35,571 nucleotides of DNA from Xenococcaceae cyanobacterium MO_167.B27 (GCA_030065935.1 JASJCP010000094.1:1-35571); one strand, 5' to 3'; shown: positions 1 through 7,626, counted from the first letter of the stretch. Notes: a model not told the origin generated them from the sequence alone. Numbers and translations: made by a program.

Positions 1-49
1 CGAAATTTCTCTCTTGGCGATGCTTAAATAAAGCCCCTATCTACTGCAA

Positions 50-1126
50 TTGCTCTATTCCCCATCACCCCTTGTTTTCAGCAACAAACGGTCGATCTCA
101 CTGTTTTGGGTCGCTCCTCCTGTAGAGATAGATAGTAAGGCAAAGTTAGCAGACTCACAAAACAATTATCTCGATCTCAAAGATGTAAAAGGACAAGTAC
201 AAGCCAGACGCGCCCTAGAAATAGCAGCAGCAGGAGGGCATAATTTAATCTTTGTAGGACCCCCAGGAAGTGGTAAAACTATGCTGGCGAAAAGATTACC
301 AGGAATATTACCCAATCTAGATTTTAATGAAGCTTTGGAAGTATCCCAGATTCATTCTGTAGCAGGATTACTAAAAGATAAAGGTTCACTAATTACTGTT
401 AGACCTTTTCGCAGTCCCCACCATTCCGCGTCGGGTCCTTCTTTAGTGGGTGGGGGTAGCTATCCGCGACCAGGAGAGATATCTTTAGCTCATAAAGGAG
501 TGTTGTTCCTTGATGAGTTAACAGAATTCAAACGCAATGTCTTAGAATACTTACGCCAACCTTTAGAAGATGGTTGCGTCACCATCTCTCGGACTCGTCA
601 GTCGGTTGCTTTTCCTGCTCAGTTTACCTTAGTTGCTAGTACCAATCCCTGTCCCTGTGGCTATTTTGGCGACCCAATTCAACCTTGTACTTGTTCCCCT
701 CGTCAAAGAGAACAATATTGGGCGAAGCTATCAGGACCCTTAATGGATAGGATCGATTTACAGGTAATAGTAAACCGTCTTAAGCCTGAAGAAATGACAG
801 GACAATATATAGGAGAGGCTTCTAAACCCATTCGAGATAGAGTTACTATAGCACGCGATCGCGCTAGAAATAGATTTAAAAACAATCCTCAAGTCAGTTG
901 TAATTCAGAAATGCGATCGCATCATTTAAGAGAATTTTGTCAGCTAGATAACAGTAGTAAAAACTTGTTAGAAGGAGCAATTCGTAAATTAGGCTTGTCT
1001 GCTAGAGGAATGGATCGTATTTTAAAAGTATCTCGCACTATTGCGGACTTAGCTGCTGATGAAGAACTAAAAAGCTCCCACGTAGCAGAGGCGATTCAAT
1101 ATCGAACTATAGATAGAATGCAATAA
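50..1126 (+). CDS. comM: YifB/ComM-family Mg-chelatase-like AAA+ ATPase, N-terminally truncated
   Basis: The intact part is the AAA+ core plus the C-terminal Mg-chelatase domain of the YifB/ComM family; E. coli-type ComM is a helicase that promotes branch migration during natural transformation. Walker A is GPPGSGKT at about residues 70-77. The motifs FRSPHHSAS, GVLFLDE (Walker B) and the Cys cluster around NPCPCGYFGD follow, and the C-terminus (GLSARGMDRILKV, then EAIQYR) is complete. Full-length family members are about 500 residues; here the frame opens only after a stop at 29-31 and gives 358 residues from a TTG at 50, so the N-terminal S5-like domain is missing. The first 30 or so residues do not resemble the family. 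Bases 2-60 read as decayed N-terminal domain in shifting frames (see findings). The gene is probably a pseudogene or makes a core-only protein; the TTG start is arbitrary. Confidence 0.8.
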   Translation: MLYSPSPLVFSNKRSISLFWVAPPVEIDSKAKLADSQNNYLDLKDVKGQVQARRALEIAAAGGHNLIFVGPPGSGKTMLAKRLPGILPNLDFNEALEVSQIHSVAGLLKDKGSLITVRPFRSPHHSASGPSLVGGGSYPRPGEISLAHKGVLFLDELTEFKRNVLEYLRQPLEDGCVTISRTRQSVAFPAQFTLVASTNPCPCGYFGDPIQPCTCSPRQREQYWAKLSGPLMDRIDLQVIVNRLKPEEMTGQYIGEASKPIRDRVTIARDRARNRFKNNPQVSCNSEMRSHHLREFCQLDNSSKNLLEGAIRKLGLSARGMDRILKVSRTIADLAADEELKSSHVAEAIQYRTIDRMQ

Positions 1127-1140
1127 AAAGAAAAGATGAA

Positions 1141-1170
1141 TCAGTTATCAGTTATCAGTTATCAGTTATC
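1141..1170. repeat. Heptanucleotide tandem repeat (TCAGTTA, about 4 copies)
   Basis: Just over four perfect copies of the 7-mer TCAGTTA lie just after comM. This is one of several different 7-bp arrays in the spacers of this window, matching the short tandemly repeated sequences described in cyanobacteria. Confidence 0.9.
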
Positions 1171-1216
1171 ATCAACCACCCCCAATCCCCCTATCTCCCT
1201 ATCTCACCTCCTCCCC

Positions 1217-1271
1217 CTTGTCTCCCTTGTCTCCCTTGTCTCCCTATCTCCCCAATCCCCAATCCCCAATC
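1217..1271. repeat. Pyrimidine-rich simple repeats (9-mer CTTGTCTCC x3, then CCCCAAT units)
   Basis: Three copies of CTTGTCTCC at 1217-1243 are followed by a degenerate unit and then about three CCCCAAT heptamers, giving a strongly strand-biased C/T tract. It abuts the inverted-repeat element at 1280. The mirror composition (G-rich, GGGGATT) flanks the second copy of that element near 17020. Confidence 0.8.
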
Positions 1272-1279
1272 CCCCCGGG

Positions 1280-1341
1280 AGGAGACTTAATATATCTAGG
1301 TATTGAACCCAAAATAGATCGGTTTTGTAATGAAGTCTCCT
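1280..1341. repeat. Small inverted-repeat (MITE-like) element, copy A, 62 bp
   Basis: The ends are perfect 9-bp inverted repeats, AGGAGACTT at 1280-1288 and AAGTCTCCT at 1333-1341. The interior matches the reverse complement of 16904-17010: both share the core reading CAATACCTAGATATATTAAG and the ACAAAACCGAT arm. Copy A carries only about 7 bp at the point where copy B carries about 50 bp. It encodes nothing, so it would depend on a transposase elsewhere or be a processed palindromic repeat. Confidence 0.7.
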
Positions 1342-1372
1342 TCGGTGCCCCAATCCCCTATTCCCTCATCCC

Positions 1373-2776
1373 TTAAGTAACTCGCATCACAATTAAAGTC
1401 ATGTCATCTTTATTATTGGTACTGGGTTGATCGACAAACTGTTCGACTTTTTCATACAAGTATTCCAGAATTTCTTGGGGATTTGCTAGATTCTGACAAG
1501 CCCACTCAAAAGCACGACAGAGATTATCTTCATCAAAGCGATCGCCGTTAGCATTTACTGCATCAGTAAAACCGTCAGTGTAATAGATAATTGTATCCCC
1601 TGGAGCTAGCTGCACTGTAGCATCTTCATATTCTGATTCCATATCTAGCCCGATTAACATTCCCCAAGTATCCAGCCTTTTGAGAGTTTTGCTGTCCGCG
1701 TGCCACCATAGAGGAGGATTGTGAGCAGCATTAGTAAAAGATAATTTGCGAGTCTGGGGGTCATATTCTGAGTAAAACATACTCACAAAACGATGAGAAT
1801 TTTCCAGATCGGCATACATAACCCGATTGAGATGTTCCATAATCCGAGCAGGGGAATGACGGTTTAACACTTCTGCTCGCAACATTCCCCTAGTCATGGT
1901 CATAATTAACCCCGCAGGGACACCTTTCCCCATCACATCTCCAATTACAATACTCCAGGGTACAGGAGAAGCTGATTCTGCTTTATTTTGGTGCAAGCGG
2001 TCATAATTAGTTGGGATGAAGTCATAGTAATCCCCACCTACCCGACTTGCCGTTTTACAGTCTGCTGCTATTTCTAAGCCTTTAATTTGAGGACATTTAC
2101 TGGGCAATAATCTAACTTGAATTTCTGAGGCTATTTCTAATTCTCTATCTTGCCTTTCTTTAGAGCGTAATTCAACGGTTAGTTCATGATTGGCGATCGC
2201 TACTGCTGTTTGATCTGCTACCAACTGCACTAGTTTCCGTCTGGTTGTAGTCCACAAATAATCAGGATCCGTACTAAAAATAAATAAGCGACCCTGTTCA
2301 ATATTTCTGACTAAAACTGGAGTTCCATAGATCTGAACTTTCCCTTCTAATTCTTGTTTCAGTTTTTCTTCTAGGAGTGGTACGGAGGTAACTAAAACAC
2401 TACTCGCACCAGAATTCACTCTTATAATTACTTTTTCTAAAATTTGGCGGACTTCTCTGCCTAACTGGTTATCTTGACAGTGGAATTGCTCAATACTGAT
2501 ATGCTCATTATTTTGATATAGAATTAGGACACCACCAACAGCATCAGTTACTCTAGCTGCCATTAAAGGCGTTAATTCGAGAAACTGATTTAAGTTGCTA
2601 AAACTGCGGAGGGCAAATCCTAAAGAACTTAGTAAGTCTTGGATTTTATTTTGCTCTCGCTGTAAATTAGCTACCAACTCTTTTAGTGCTACGATAGGAG
2701 GTGTTTGCTCTGTTTTAACACTATTGGATTTGTTGGTATTATTAGAAGGGTGATGAGGGAATGGAACGACAGTCAT
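1373..2776 (-). CDS. GAF domain-containing PP2C/SpoIIE-type serine phosphatase (RsbU-like)
   Basis: This is predicted to dephosphorylate an anti-sigma-factor antagonist in a partner-switching pathway, as RsbU and SpoIIE do. A region of about 150 residues after the N-terminus has the length and pattern of a GAF sensor domain. A short coiled linker (ELRSKERQDRELEIASEIQ) leads into the phosphatase domain. That domain opens with QVRLLP, carries the metal-binding aspartates in GGDYYDF and IGDVMGKG, and ends with NKDDMTLIV. The frame extends to a TTG at 2800, but the ATG at 2776, giving a product that begins MTVVPFP, is the better start; it leaves 467 residues. No transmembrane segment is apparent. 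No anti-sigma or STAS gene lies next to it, so its partner is not in the window. Synechocystis has proteins of similar architecture; orthology is not claimed. Confidence 0.85.
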   Translation of the reverse strand: MTVVPFPHHPSNNTNKSNSVKTEQTPPIVALKELVANLQREQNKIQDLLSSLGFALRSFSNLNQFLELTPLMAARVTDAVGGVLILYQNNEHISIEQFHCQDNQLGREVRQILEKVIIRVNSGASSVLVTSVPLLEEKLKQELEGKVQIYGTPVLVRNIEQGRLFIFSTDPDYLWTTTRRKLVQLVADQTAVAIANHELTVELRSKERQDRELEIASEIQVRLLPSKCPQIKGLEIAADCKTASRVGGDYYDFIPTNYDRLHQNKAESASPVPWSIVIGDVMGKGVPAGLIMTMTRGMLRAEVLNRHSPARIMEHLNRVMYADLENSHRFVSMFYSEYDPQTRKLSFTNAAHNPPLWWHADSKTLKRLDTWGMLIGLDMESEYEDATVQLAPGDTIIYYTDGFTDAVNANGDRFDEDNLCRAFEWACQNLANPQEILEYLYEKVEQFVDQPSTNNKDDMTLIVMRVT

Positions 2777-3017
2777 TGCCTCAATTGTTTTGTAGATCAA
2801 TTAATTTTGTGTTACTTTTGCCACTAGATTACAAGGGTACTCAGAATTTACTAAAAGATATCTAAAAAAAAGATTAAGTTTAGATCGAGATTATATCTTA
2901 TCGTACTGATGTAATGGCAGCTTTAATGACTCCCTGTGTATTGGGATTGGTTTATCATAACCTGAATTAACTTTACTGCCAATCGATTTCCACTCTTACT
3001 TAAAAAACCTATTATAT

Positions 3018-3863
3018 CTAGGAGTGTAAAGGAAGAGTTCCCCAAGGAATCAACAGTAAAAACACCCAGATCCAATGCCAAGGAAAACTACTTTGAGGTT
3101 GTTCTGAACAATTAATCATCGCATCAATTCTTTGAGTTAAGCTATCTGATGACGAGGGGGAGAATAGAGGAGTCTCAAAACACCGATTAGAAAGAGTTAA
3201 AGCGGTTTGGGCTACGGTTAATAAAGATTCTGCTAACACTAGAGGGTCAACTTTTTGGGTTGCTTTGAGATCGGCTCTAATTTCTCTGATTAATAATAGC
3301 TCTTGCCAGATAGCTTCTGTTTGAGGTAGCCATAAGGTAAAAGAGCGCAACCAACCCAACCAAAAAAACCAAAAGGTGTCTCGTTTTTGTACATGAGCTT
3401 GTTCGTGAGCCAAAGCAGCTTCTAGTTGAATAGGGTCAAGGACTTGTAGCAATCCTTTACTAATAACTAGTTTGGGTTGCCAAAAGCCAATTTGAGCAAT
3501 ATAGGGTAAATCTATCTCTAGAAAATGTGCAGTCTGACCATGAATATCCTGTTGAGGATAGGTTTTGATCTGTTGACAACACCGCCAAGCTTGAAATCCT
3601 AACTTCAGTAAAAACCAAGTCGGAATTGTAATTAAGCTTATAGACATCAAATAGCCTAACCAACTTGAGTGCCAGCCTAACATTTCTCCTTCTGCTCCCA
3701 TAAAAATAATCGCTAAGGCTGTCATGATGAGTAGTAAAGGGGGAAACAGAAATAAAAACAGCGATCGCTGCCAGCGTTGCTCCCAATTATCCGAAGTATC
3801 TAAGGGAATAAAGCGAATTCCCCAGGCTATACCTAAAGCCAGAAAAATCATCAACAAGTGCAT
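3018..3863 (-). CDS. M56-family (BlaR1/MecR1-like) membrane zinc metallopeptidase
   Basis: This is an integral membrane protease of 281 residues. Hydrophobic segments lie at about 1-18, 35-55, 68-90, 160-180 and 262-278. The zinc motif HEQAH is at 153-157, followed by a downstream acidic ligand candidate in REIRAD (about 193-198), the M56 pattern. In BlaR1/MecR1 the protease cleaves the partner repressor after a sensor domain binds beta-lactam. Here there is no penicillin-binding sensor domain, so the stimulus must differ. It is translationally coupled to the blaI-like gene upstream: its ATG lies 2 nt past that stop codon, and its Shine-Dalgarno GGAGGAG lies within the last codons of blaI. 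The trigger and the cleaved substrate are inferred from family and context. Confidence 0.88.
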   Translation of the reverse strand: MHLLMIFLALGIAWGIRFIPLDTSDNWEQRWQRSLFLFLFPPLLLIMTALAIIFMGAEGEMLGWHSSWLGYLMSISLITIPTWFLLKLGFQAWRCCQQIKTYPQQDIHGQTAHFLEIDLPYIAQIGFWQPKLVISKGLLQVLDPIQLEAALAHEQAHVQKRDTFWFFWLGWLRSFTLWLPQTEAIWQELLLIREIRADLKATQKVDPLVLAESLLTVAQTALTLSNRCFETPLFSPSSSDSLTQRIDAMINCSEQPQSSFPWHWIWVFLLLIPWGTLPLHS

Positions 3864-3865
3864 TT

Positions 3866-4297
3866 TTATTGCTCCTCCTGGCGTTTTTGGCGTAATAGTT
3901 TTAATTTAGTGGCAATTTTGTCTAATTGTTCCACACTAGTGGTGTCTAGACTGTCCGCAAAAGCAGCAACAATATCAGGATTACTGATAGCAAGAAACTG
4001 ATTTAATTTTTCATAAGCTTGAATAGCTTGAGCTTGTTCTTTAGATACTAAAGCTTTCCATAAAAAAGCCCGTCCCTTTTTATTATCTTTGTAACAAGTT
4101 AACCATCCTTTCTCCGTGAGGCGACGTAGCACAGTTGTGACGGAAGTATAAGCTAATTCACGGTCGGGATCGGATAAAATCTTTTCGTGAACATCTTTTA
4201 CGGTCACTGTTCCCATTTCCCAGACAATTTCGAGGATTTCTCTCTCTAATGAACCAAGGGAAAGTTTTTTCGGACGATAATTGGGCAATATATTCAT
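3866..4297 (-). CDS. BlaI/MecI/CopY-family winged-helix transcriptional repressor
   Basis: This 143-residue protein has the family's winged helix at about residues 13-85: LGSLEREILEIVWEMG, then VKDVHEKI, the recognition-helix region AYTSVTTVLRRLTEKGWL, and a basic wing. A C-terminal dimerisation segment follows. BlaI-type repressors bind palindromes as dimers and are inactivated by proteolysis by the M56 protein encoded with them, here the next gene. The pair is a typical two-gene regulatory unit and probably represses itself. No other target is adjacent, since the next co-directional gene upstream is an unrelated HTH protein about 400 bp away. A paired 9-bp repeat sits 30-50 bp upstream of its ATG. 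Confidence 0.9.
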   Translation of the reverse strand: MNILPNYRPKKLSLGSLEREILEIVWEMGTVTVKDVHEKILSDPDRELAYTSVTTVLRRLTEKGWLTCYKDNKKGRAFLWKALVSKEQAQAIQAYEKLNQFLAISNPDIVAAFADSLDTTSVEQLDKIATKLKLLRQKRQEEQ

Positions 4298-4327
4298 TAA
4301 TCTATGTGTGGTGTCTTTTATTATTAG

Positions 4328-4346
4328 TTTATCTATGTTTATCTAA
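4328..4346. promoter_or_regulatory. Candidate operator: two GTTTATCTA repeats one helical turn apart
   Basis: GTTTATCTA occurs at 4328-4336 and again at 4338-4346, a 10-bp period, 31-50 bp upstream of the blaI-like start. Direct repeats on one helix face next to a repressor gene suggest autoregulation. BlaI/MecI sites are normally inverted repeats, so the assignment is tentative. Confidence 0.35.
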
Positions 4347-4696
4347 AATATAGTAGTAATATCTGCTCAAATGTTAATTAATTTTATAGATTCTTGATAA
4401 TATGCCAAAATCCTAAGAGTTATTACTCAAAAAGTCCCATTAATTCTTGTCGTACGGGAGCGATATATCGCAGAGCAACTTTTAAATTATAAAAAAATCT
4501 CGCTTCCGTGCGGGTCTATTACCTAATACTGGGCGGGTCTGTTATTCAGTATTTAACTACTAGTGCCAGATGTGAATTACTAACTTTACCAATATTATGT
4601 AAGATATGAAACTAATAAACATATAGCATTAACAGTAATTTGTTCTGTTGTTGCTGACTTGGTTAAAGGGTTATTCAACAATTAAATTTAAGCTTC
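4347..4696. other. Spacer between the blaI-like gene and the HTH gene
   Basis: I see no gene in this stretch of about 350 bp. It holds a perfect 12-bp palindrome GCGATATATCGC at 4460-4471 and an imperfect direct repeat beginning GCGGGTCT near 4510 and 4540. It is otherwise AT-rich. Confidence 0.5.
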
Positions 4697-5191
4697 CTAA
4701 GAAACAATTTTCACTTCATAAAGAGTTTCAATCCAAACTTTTGCGCAGCCATAGATGGGATTATCAGGACGATAGATAACACGACAACCTCCTGGTATTT
4801 CTACCTCATGGGCATAAATATTGCTAATTCCTTTTCTTGGTGAGCTAGCCAGACTGTCTTGTTCCGATGAAGCAGACCTAACAGTAGTCCCTTTGCAGAT
4901 GCACCGCTTCTTCACTGTAATCACTGGCTCTTTTTTGGAGTGTTGTTCATTATCTTTAATTACGTGTGTATTGACATGGATAACAGTCTTAGAGGGCTTT
5001 CTGGGGTTGCGCCAGCGAGGAGCAGGTCCTCTTTTACGTTTACTGATTACGGGTTTTCCATTAAACAAAGGAATAAGCCACATTTTTCCAGTCTTATAAG
5101 CTCCCTCGACTCTGCCTTGAGCCAGAATAGCTCTCAGTCGAGCAGAAGATATGTTTAAAATTTTAGCTGCTGTTGTAGTACCGACTATCAT
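4697..5191 (-). CDS. HTH (MerR/excisionase-like) DNA-binding protein with an unrecognised C-terminal module
   Basis: I do not recognise this 164-residue protein as a named family. Residues 4-45 look like an excisionase/MerR-type helix-turn-helix: TTTAAKILNISSARLRAIL is followed by a wing-like stretch, YKTGKMWLIPL. Residues 50-70 are strongly basic (KRKRGPAPRWRNPRKPSK) and residues 70-125 are polar and probably disordered. The last 40 residues form a compact segment with conserved-looking positions (PGGCRVIYRPDN, YGCAKVWIETLYEVKIV) that resembles a small beta-rich domain. A purine-rich stretch lies just before the ATG. It is not visibly in an operon: about 400 bp separate it from blaI, and a pseudogene lies upstream. 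A regulatory or plasmid/phage-derived role is possible; no function is claimed. Confidence 0.7.
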   Translation of the reverse strand: MIVGTTTAAKILNISSARLRAILAQGRVEGAYKTGKMWLIPLFNGKPVISKRKRGPAPRWRNPRKPSKTVIHVNTHVIKDNEQHSKKEPVITVKKRCICKGTTVRSASSEQDSLASSPRKGISNIYAHEVEIPGGCRVIYRPDNPIYGCAKVWIETLYEVKIVS

Positions 5192-5338
5192 TTAACTCTA
5201 ACCTTATCGCAATAGTTTTTTATCATAGCTCATAAATCTAATCAAATAGGTGGGTAGCAAATCTGTCAACTCAATCAGTTCGATCGCGATTGTGTCTTAA
5301 TAGATGAAGGGTATGGGGGACACAATACCTGAAAGATA

Positions 5339-5386
5339 ACTGCCATACACCATTAGTAGGGGTTTGGCAGTGCATCCACCCCTACT
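5339..5386. repeat. Interleaved inverted repeats (pseudoknot topology) in a cyanobacterial-type palindromic repeat
   Basis: ACTGCCA at 5339-5345 pairs with TGGCAGT at 5365-5371, and AGTAGGGGT at 5355-5363 pairs with ACCCCTACT at 5378-5386. The two perfect stems interlock in the order a-b-a'-b', so they form either a pseudoknot or two competing hairpins. A further GGGG/CCCC hairpin follows at about 5393-5410. This is probably a mobile palindromic repeat. Confidence 0.65.
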
Positions 5387-5465
5387 TAAAATCCCCCCGA
5401 CGCGCGGGGTGTAGGGAAAAGAAAAAATTGTGTTTCTAGTTCATTTTAAGTTTAATTAGGTTGAC

Positions 5466-5840
5466 TTACTTGATTCCTATAACATTGCTACGAAATTTCA
5501 CCATCTCTTCACTAGCTTTATAGTGCAAAGCAATTTGAGATATGTTCATCTTTTTCTGTTTTGCCCACAGTAAACCCCGTCTGGGAATTTGCAAACATCC
5601 CCCTAAATATACCGCTTCGTCTTCGTCTTGTTGTCTGCGTTGAAACAGTCCTGTTTTTGGCTCGCGACTAACCATTTTATGCTTGAGAATAATATGAGCA
5701 AATTCGTGCATTAAATTAGATTGCTGGCGTACAGGTGCGTGACGAGAATTATGAATAATATAGAGTTGCTAGTAATGGCTCAAAGGCTTTAAAACCTAAT
5801 ACACTACGTTGTTTAGTAGCGATCGCTGGCTCAGACTACC
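5466..5840 (-). pseudogene. ImmA/IrrE-family metallopeptidase, degraded
   Basis: The readable part carries the ImmA/IrrE signature: in frame just before the ATG at 5711 come residues HNSRHAPVRQQSNL, leading into MHEFAHIILKH with the HEXXH zinc motif. A helical C-terminus (GLLWAKQKKMNISQIALHYKASEEMVKFR) typical of these proteins follows. Counting from the ATG gives only 81 residues, which cuts off conserved sequence. That frame closes at a TAG at about 5771. Further upstream a different frame reads RSVLGFKAFEPLL, matching the family's N-terminal region, before its own stop. The gene has therefore lost an internal segment and shifted frame. Members are often anti-repressors or antitoxin-system proteins of mobile elements. 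No partner HTH gene is fused or obviously adjacent. Confidence 0.75.
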
Positions 5841-5885
5841 TGTTTTCCTGCTTCATCAAAAGTATTTTGAAAAAAATTTGACCTT

Positions 5886-5905
5886 TTATGAATAACAATT
5901 CATAA
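5886..5905. promoter_or_regulatory. Palindromic operator upstream of tetR (TTATGAAT-N4-ATTCATAA)
   Basis: A perfect 8+4+8 palindrome ends 33 bp before the TetR ATG. An extra half-site, GTTCATAA, lies at about 5929-5936. A near-identical palindrome precedes the hydrolase at 6611-6630, which implies both are bound by this TetR protein. Confidence 0.75.
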
Positions 5906-5938
5906 TTATATTTGTGTATAAGCGTTCATAATCTAATC

Positions 5939-6544
5939 ATGACTCGCAAAACAAGGGAACTTTCAGGCAGACCCAGAGAATTTGATCGCGATGCTGCTCT
6001 GGCAAAAGCAATGGATGTATTTTGGGAACAGGGTTTTTCTAGAACTACTTATGCAGCCTTAGAGAAAGCTACTGGATTGCATCGGCAGAGTCTAGTTTAT
6101 GCCTTTGGTGATAAGAAAGCACTTTTTCACGCTGTTTTACAACATTATGAAATAACACGAGTGCAATCTGTTCTCAACCAACTGCGAGCTTCTGGATCAC
6201 CTTTGGCAAATATTAAAGCTGTATTGGATTTATGGCTTAATGATGCTCGCCGAGAAACTACTTCTGGTTGTCTATTTGTAAATATATCGGGGGAGTTAGG
6301 TCAGACAGAACCAGTCTTTGCTAAATTAATCGAACAATCCACCCAACAGTTAGTTCAGGCATTCGAGCGGATAATTGAACTAGGGCAAATGAGGGGTGAA
6401 ATTATCTCTCATGTTAATGCAACAGACCTGGCGCGACAGGCGATCGCAGTGGGAGATGGTGCATTGTTACGAAGTCGAGTTAGTGGCGATCCTTCTTTTG
6501 CTGAATCAGCTTTTCAAGCTTTCTTATCATCTATTAAACGTTAG
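5939..6544 (+). CDS. TetR/AcrR-family transcriptional regulator
   Basis: This 201-residue protein has a TetR helix-turn-helix at about residues 16-62: REFDRDAALAKAMDVFWEQGF, then TYAALEKATGLHRQSLVYAFGDKKALF. An all-helical ligand-binding and dimerisation domain follows, containing the segment TSGCLFVNISGELG. The frame opens at a GTG at 5912, but the ATG at 5939 (MTRKTREL) gives a normal TetR N-terminus and leaves the palindrome fully upstream. The gene downstream, an alpha/beta hydrolase 99 bp away on the same strand, has the same palindrome in its leader. The simplest reading is a repressor controlling itself and the hydrolase, released by a small hydrophobic or reactive ligand. The ligand is unknown. 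Confidence 0.92.
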   Translation: MTRKTRELSGRPREFDRDAALAKAMDVFWEQGFSRTTYAALEKATGLHRQSLVYAFGDKKALFHAVLQHYEITRVQSVLNQLRASGSPLANIKAVLDLWLNDARRETTSGCLFVNISGELGQTEPVFAKLIEQSTQQLVQAFERIIELGQMRGEIISHVNATDLARQAIAVGDGALLRSRVSGDPSFAESAFQAFLSSIKR

Positions 6545-6610
6545 ACAAGGGTATTGTAAAGTTCATGACTTGAATCCTTGCTGAAGCTTGATTGATTATG
6601 TTCATCTAAT

Positions 6611-6630
6611 TTATGAATAAACATTCACAA
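6611..6630. promoter_or_regulatory. Second copy of the TetR operator, upstream of the hydrolase
   Basis: TTATGAAT-N4-ATTCACAA differs from the 5886-5905 palindrome by one base in the arms and shares its 4-nt spacing. It ends immediately before the Shine-Dalgarno AAGGAG (6631-6636) of the hydrolase, so bound protein would block the promoter or early transcript. Confidence 0.72.
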
Positions 6631-6643
6631 AAGGAGTTAGTTG

Positions 6644-7525
6644 ATGATGGTTACAAATTCATCTATGAATCACCAAGAGTTTCGAGCGCGCCAGAAAACT
6701 ATTGAGTTAGAAGGAATTATGGATTTTCCAGTCCGAGTTGCTTACACCGATTTGGGTGAGGGAGAACCGATTGTTTTACTACATGGCATTCCTACCTGGT
6801 CTTATTTGTATAACAATGTCATTCCCAAATTAGTAGAGAACTATCGAGTCATTGCCCCTGATCTTTTGGGTCACGGTTGGTCGGATCGTCGCGATCGCTT
6901 CGACCGCTCTCTAGTAATACAAGCCAAAATGATTCTAAGGTTTTTAGACTTCCTCAAGCTCGAAAGGGTCAATCTAGTAGGACACGATACTGGGGGTGGG
7001 GTCAGTTTAATCTTAGCGATTGAAGCTTCAGAGAGGATTAATCGCCTAGTTCTTGCCAATATTGTTGTTTATGATTCCTGGCCCATCGATGATATGTTAA
7101 TGCTGGGACATCCTATGTGGAAACACAAATCTAACCAGGAGATTGTAGATTACTTAGTTGGTGGACTAGAATATGGCATTTCCAGACCAGAACAACTTAC
7201 AGAGGAGTTTAAAGAAGGTATTGTAGCTCCTTATGCTGATGAGGAAGGAAAAATTAGTTTAATTCGCAACGCATCAGCATTAAATACCAACCACACGATG
7301 GCGTTAGTCGAGCGTCATTCTACTATTACGGCGCAGACTTTGCTGCTGTGGGGCGTAGAGGATCCCTGGCAGCAAATTAAAGATGGGGAACGATTAAAGC
7401 AAGAAATTCCCAATGCCAAATTGGTACGAGTCGAAAAAGCCTCGCACTGGATTCCCCAAGATGCCCCAGAAGAATTTGCTAGCGAAATTCAGACATTTCT
7501 ACAACAGACGCAGCAGATATCTTAG
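6644..7525 (+). CDS. Alpha/beta-fold hydrolase with an aspartate nucleophile (epoxide hydrolase/dehalogenase-like)
   Basis: This 293-residue protein has the classic fold motifs: HGIPTWSYLY (oxyanion region, about 48-57), DLLGHGWSD, and the nucleophile elbow GHDTGG with Asp115. A candidate acid is Asp240 in WGVEDPW, and the base is His268 in KASHWIPQD. An Asp rather than Ser at the elbow places it with haloalkane dehalogenase and epoxide hydrolase relatives, which form an ester intermediate. The cap domain spans about 130-220. A strong Shine-Dalgarno AAGGAG sits 7 nt before the ATG at 6644; the frame opens one codon earlier at TTG. It is probably controlled by the TetR protein upstream through the shared palindrome. 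The substrate cannot be named from sequence. No signal peptide is seen, so it should be cytoplasmic. Confidence 0.88.
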   Translation: MMVTNSSMNHQEFRARQKTIELEGIMDFPVRVAYTDLGEGEPIVLLHGIPTWSYLYNNVIPKLVENYRVIAPDLLGHGWSDRRDRFDRSLVIQAKMILRFLDFLKLERVNLVGHDTGGGVSLILAIEASERINRLVLANIVVYDSWPIDDMLMLGHPMWKHKSNQEIVDYLVGGLEYGISRPEQLTEEFKEGIVAPYADEEGKISLIRNASALNTNHTMALVERHSTITAQTLLLWGVEDPWQQIKDGERLKQEIPNAKLVRVEKASHWIPQDAPEEFASEIQTFLQQTQQIS

Positions 7526-7626
7526 TTTAGATTTAACGTGTGGCTTCTGGCGTACTAGCTAAGGATGCTCCAACATTGGCGATCGCAGTTTCGAGATTTT
7601 TATCCGCTTTTAGTTTAAAACAATTT

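Noticed and set aside
3460-3786. 108-codon minus-strand frame inside the M56 gene, and similar internal frames elsewhere
   Set aside because: These lie inside clear genes in other frames and have no recognisable domain.
7533-7625. Minus-strand open stretch beyond the ftsY stop (KADKNLETAIANVGASLASTPEATR)
   Set aside because: It reads smoothly but has no start codon, covers only about 30 codons and uses the HIP1 site for AIA. No family is recognised; it could be a remnant or chance.
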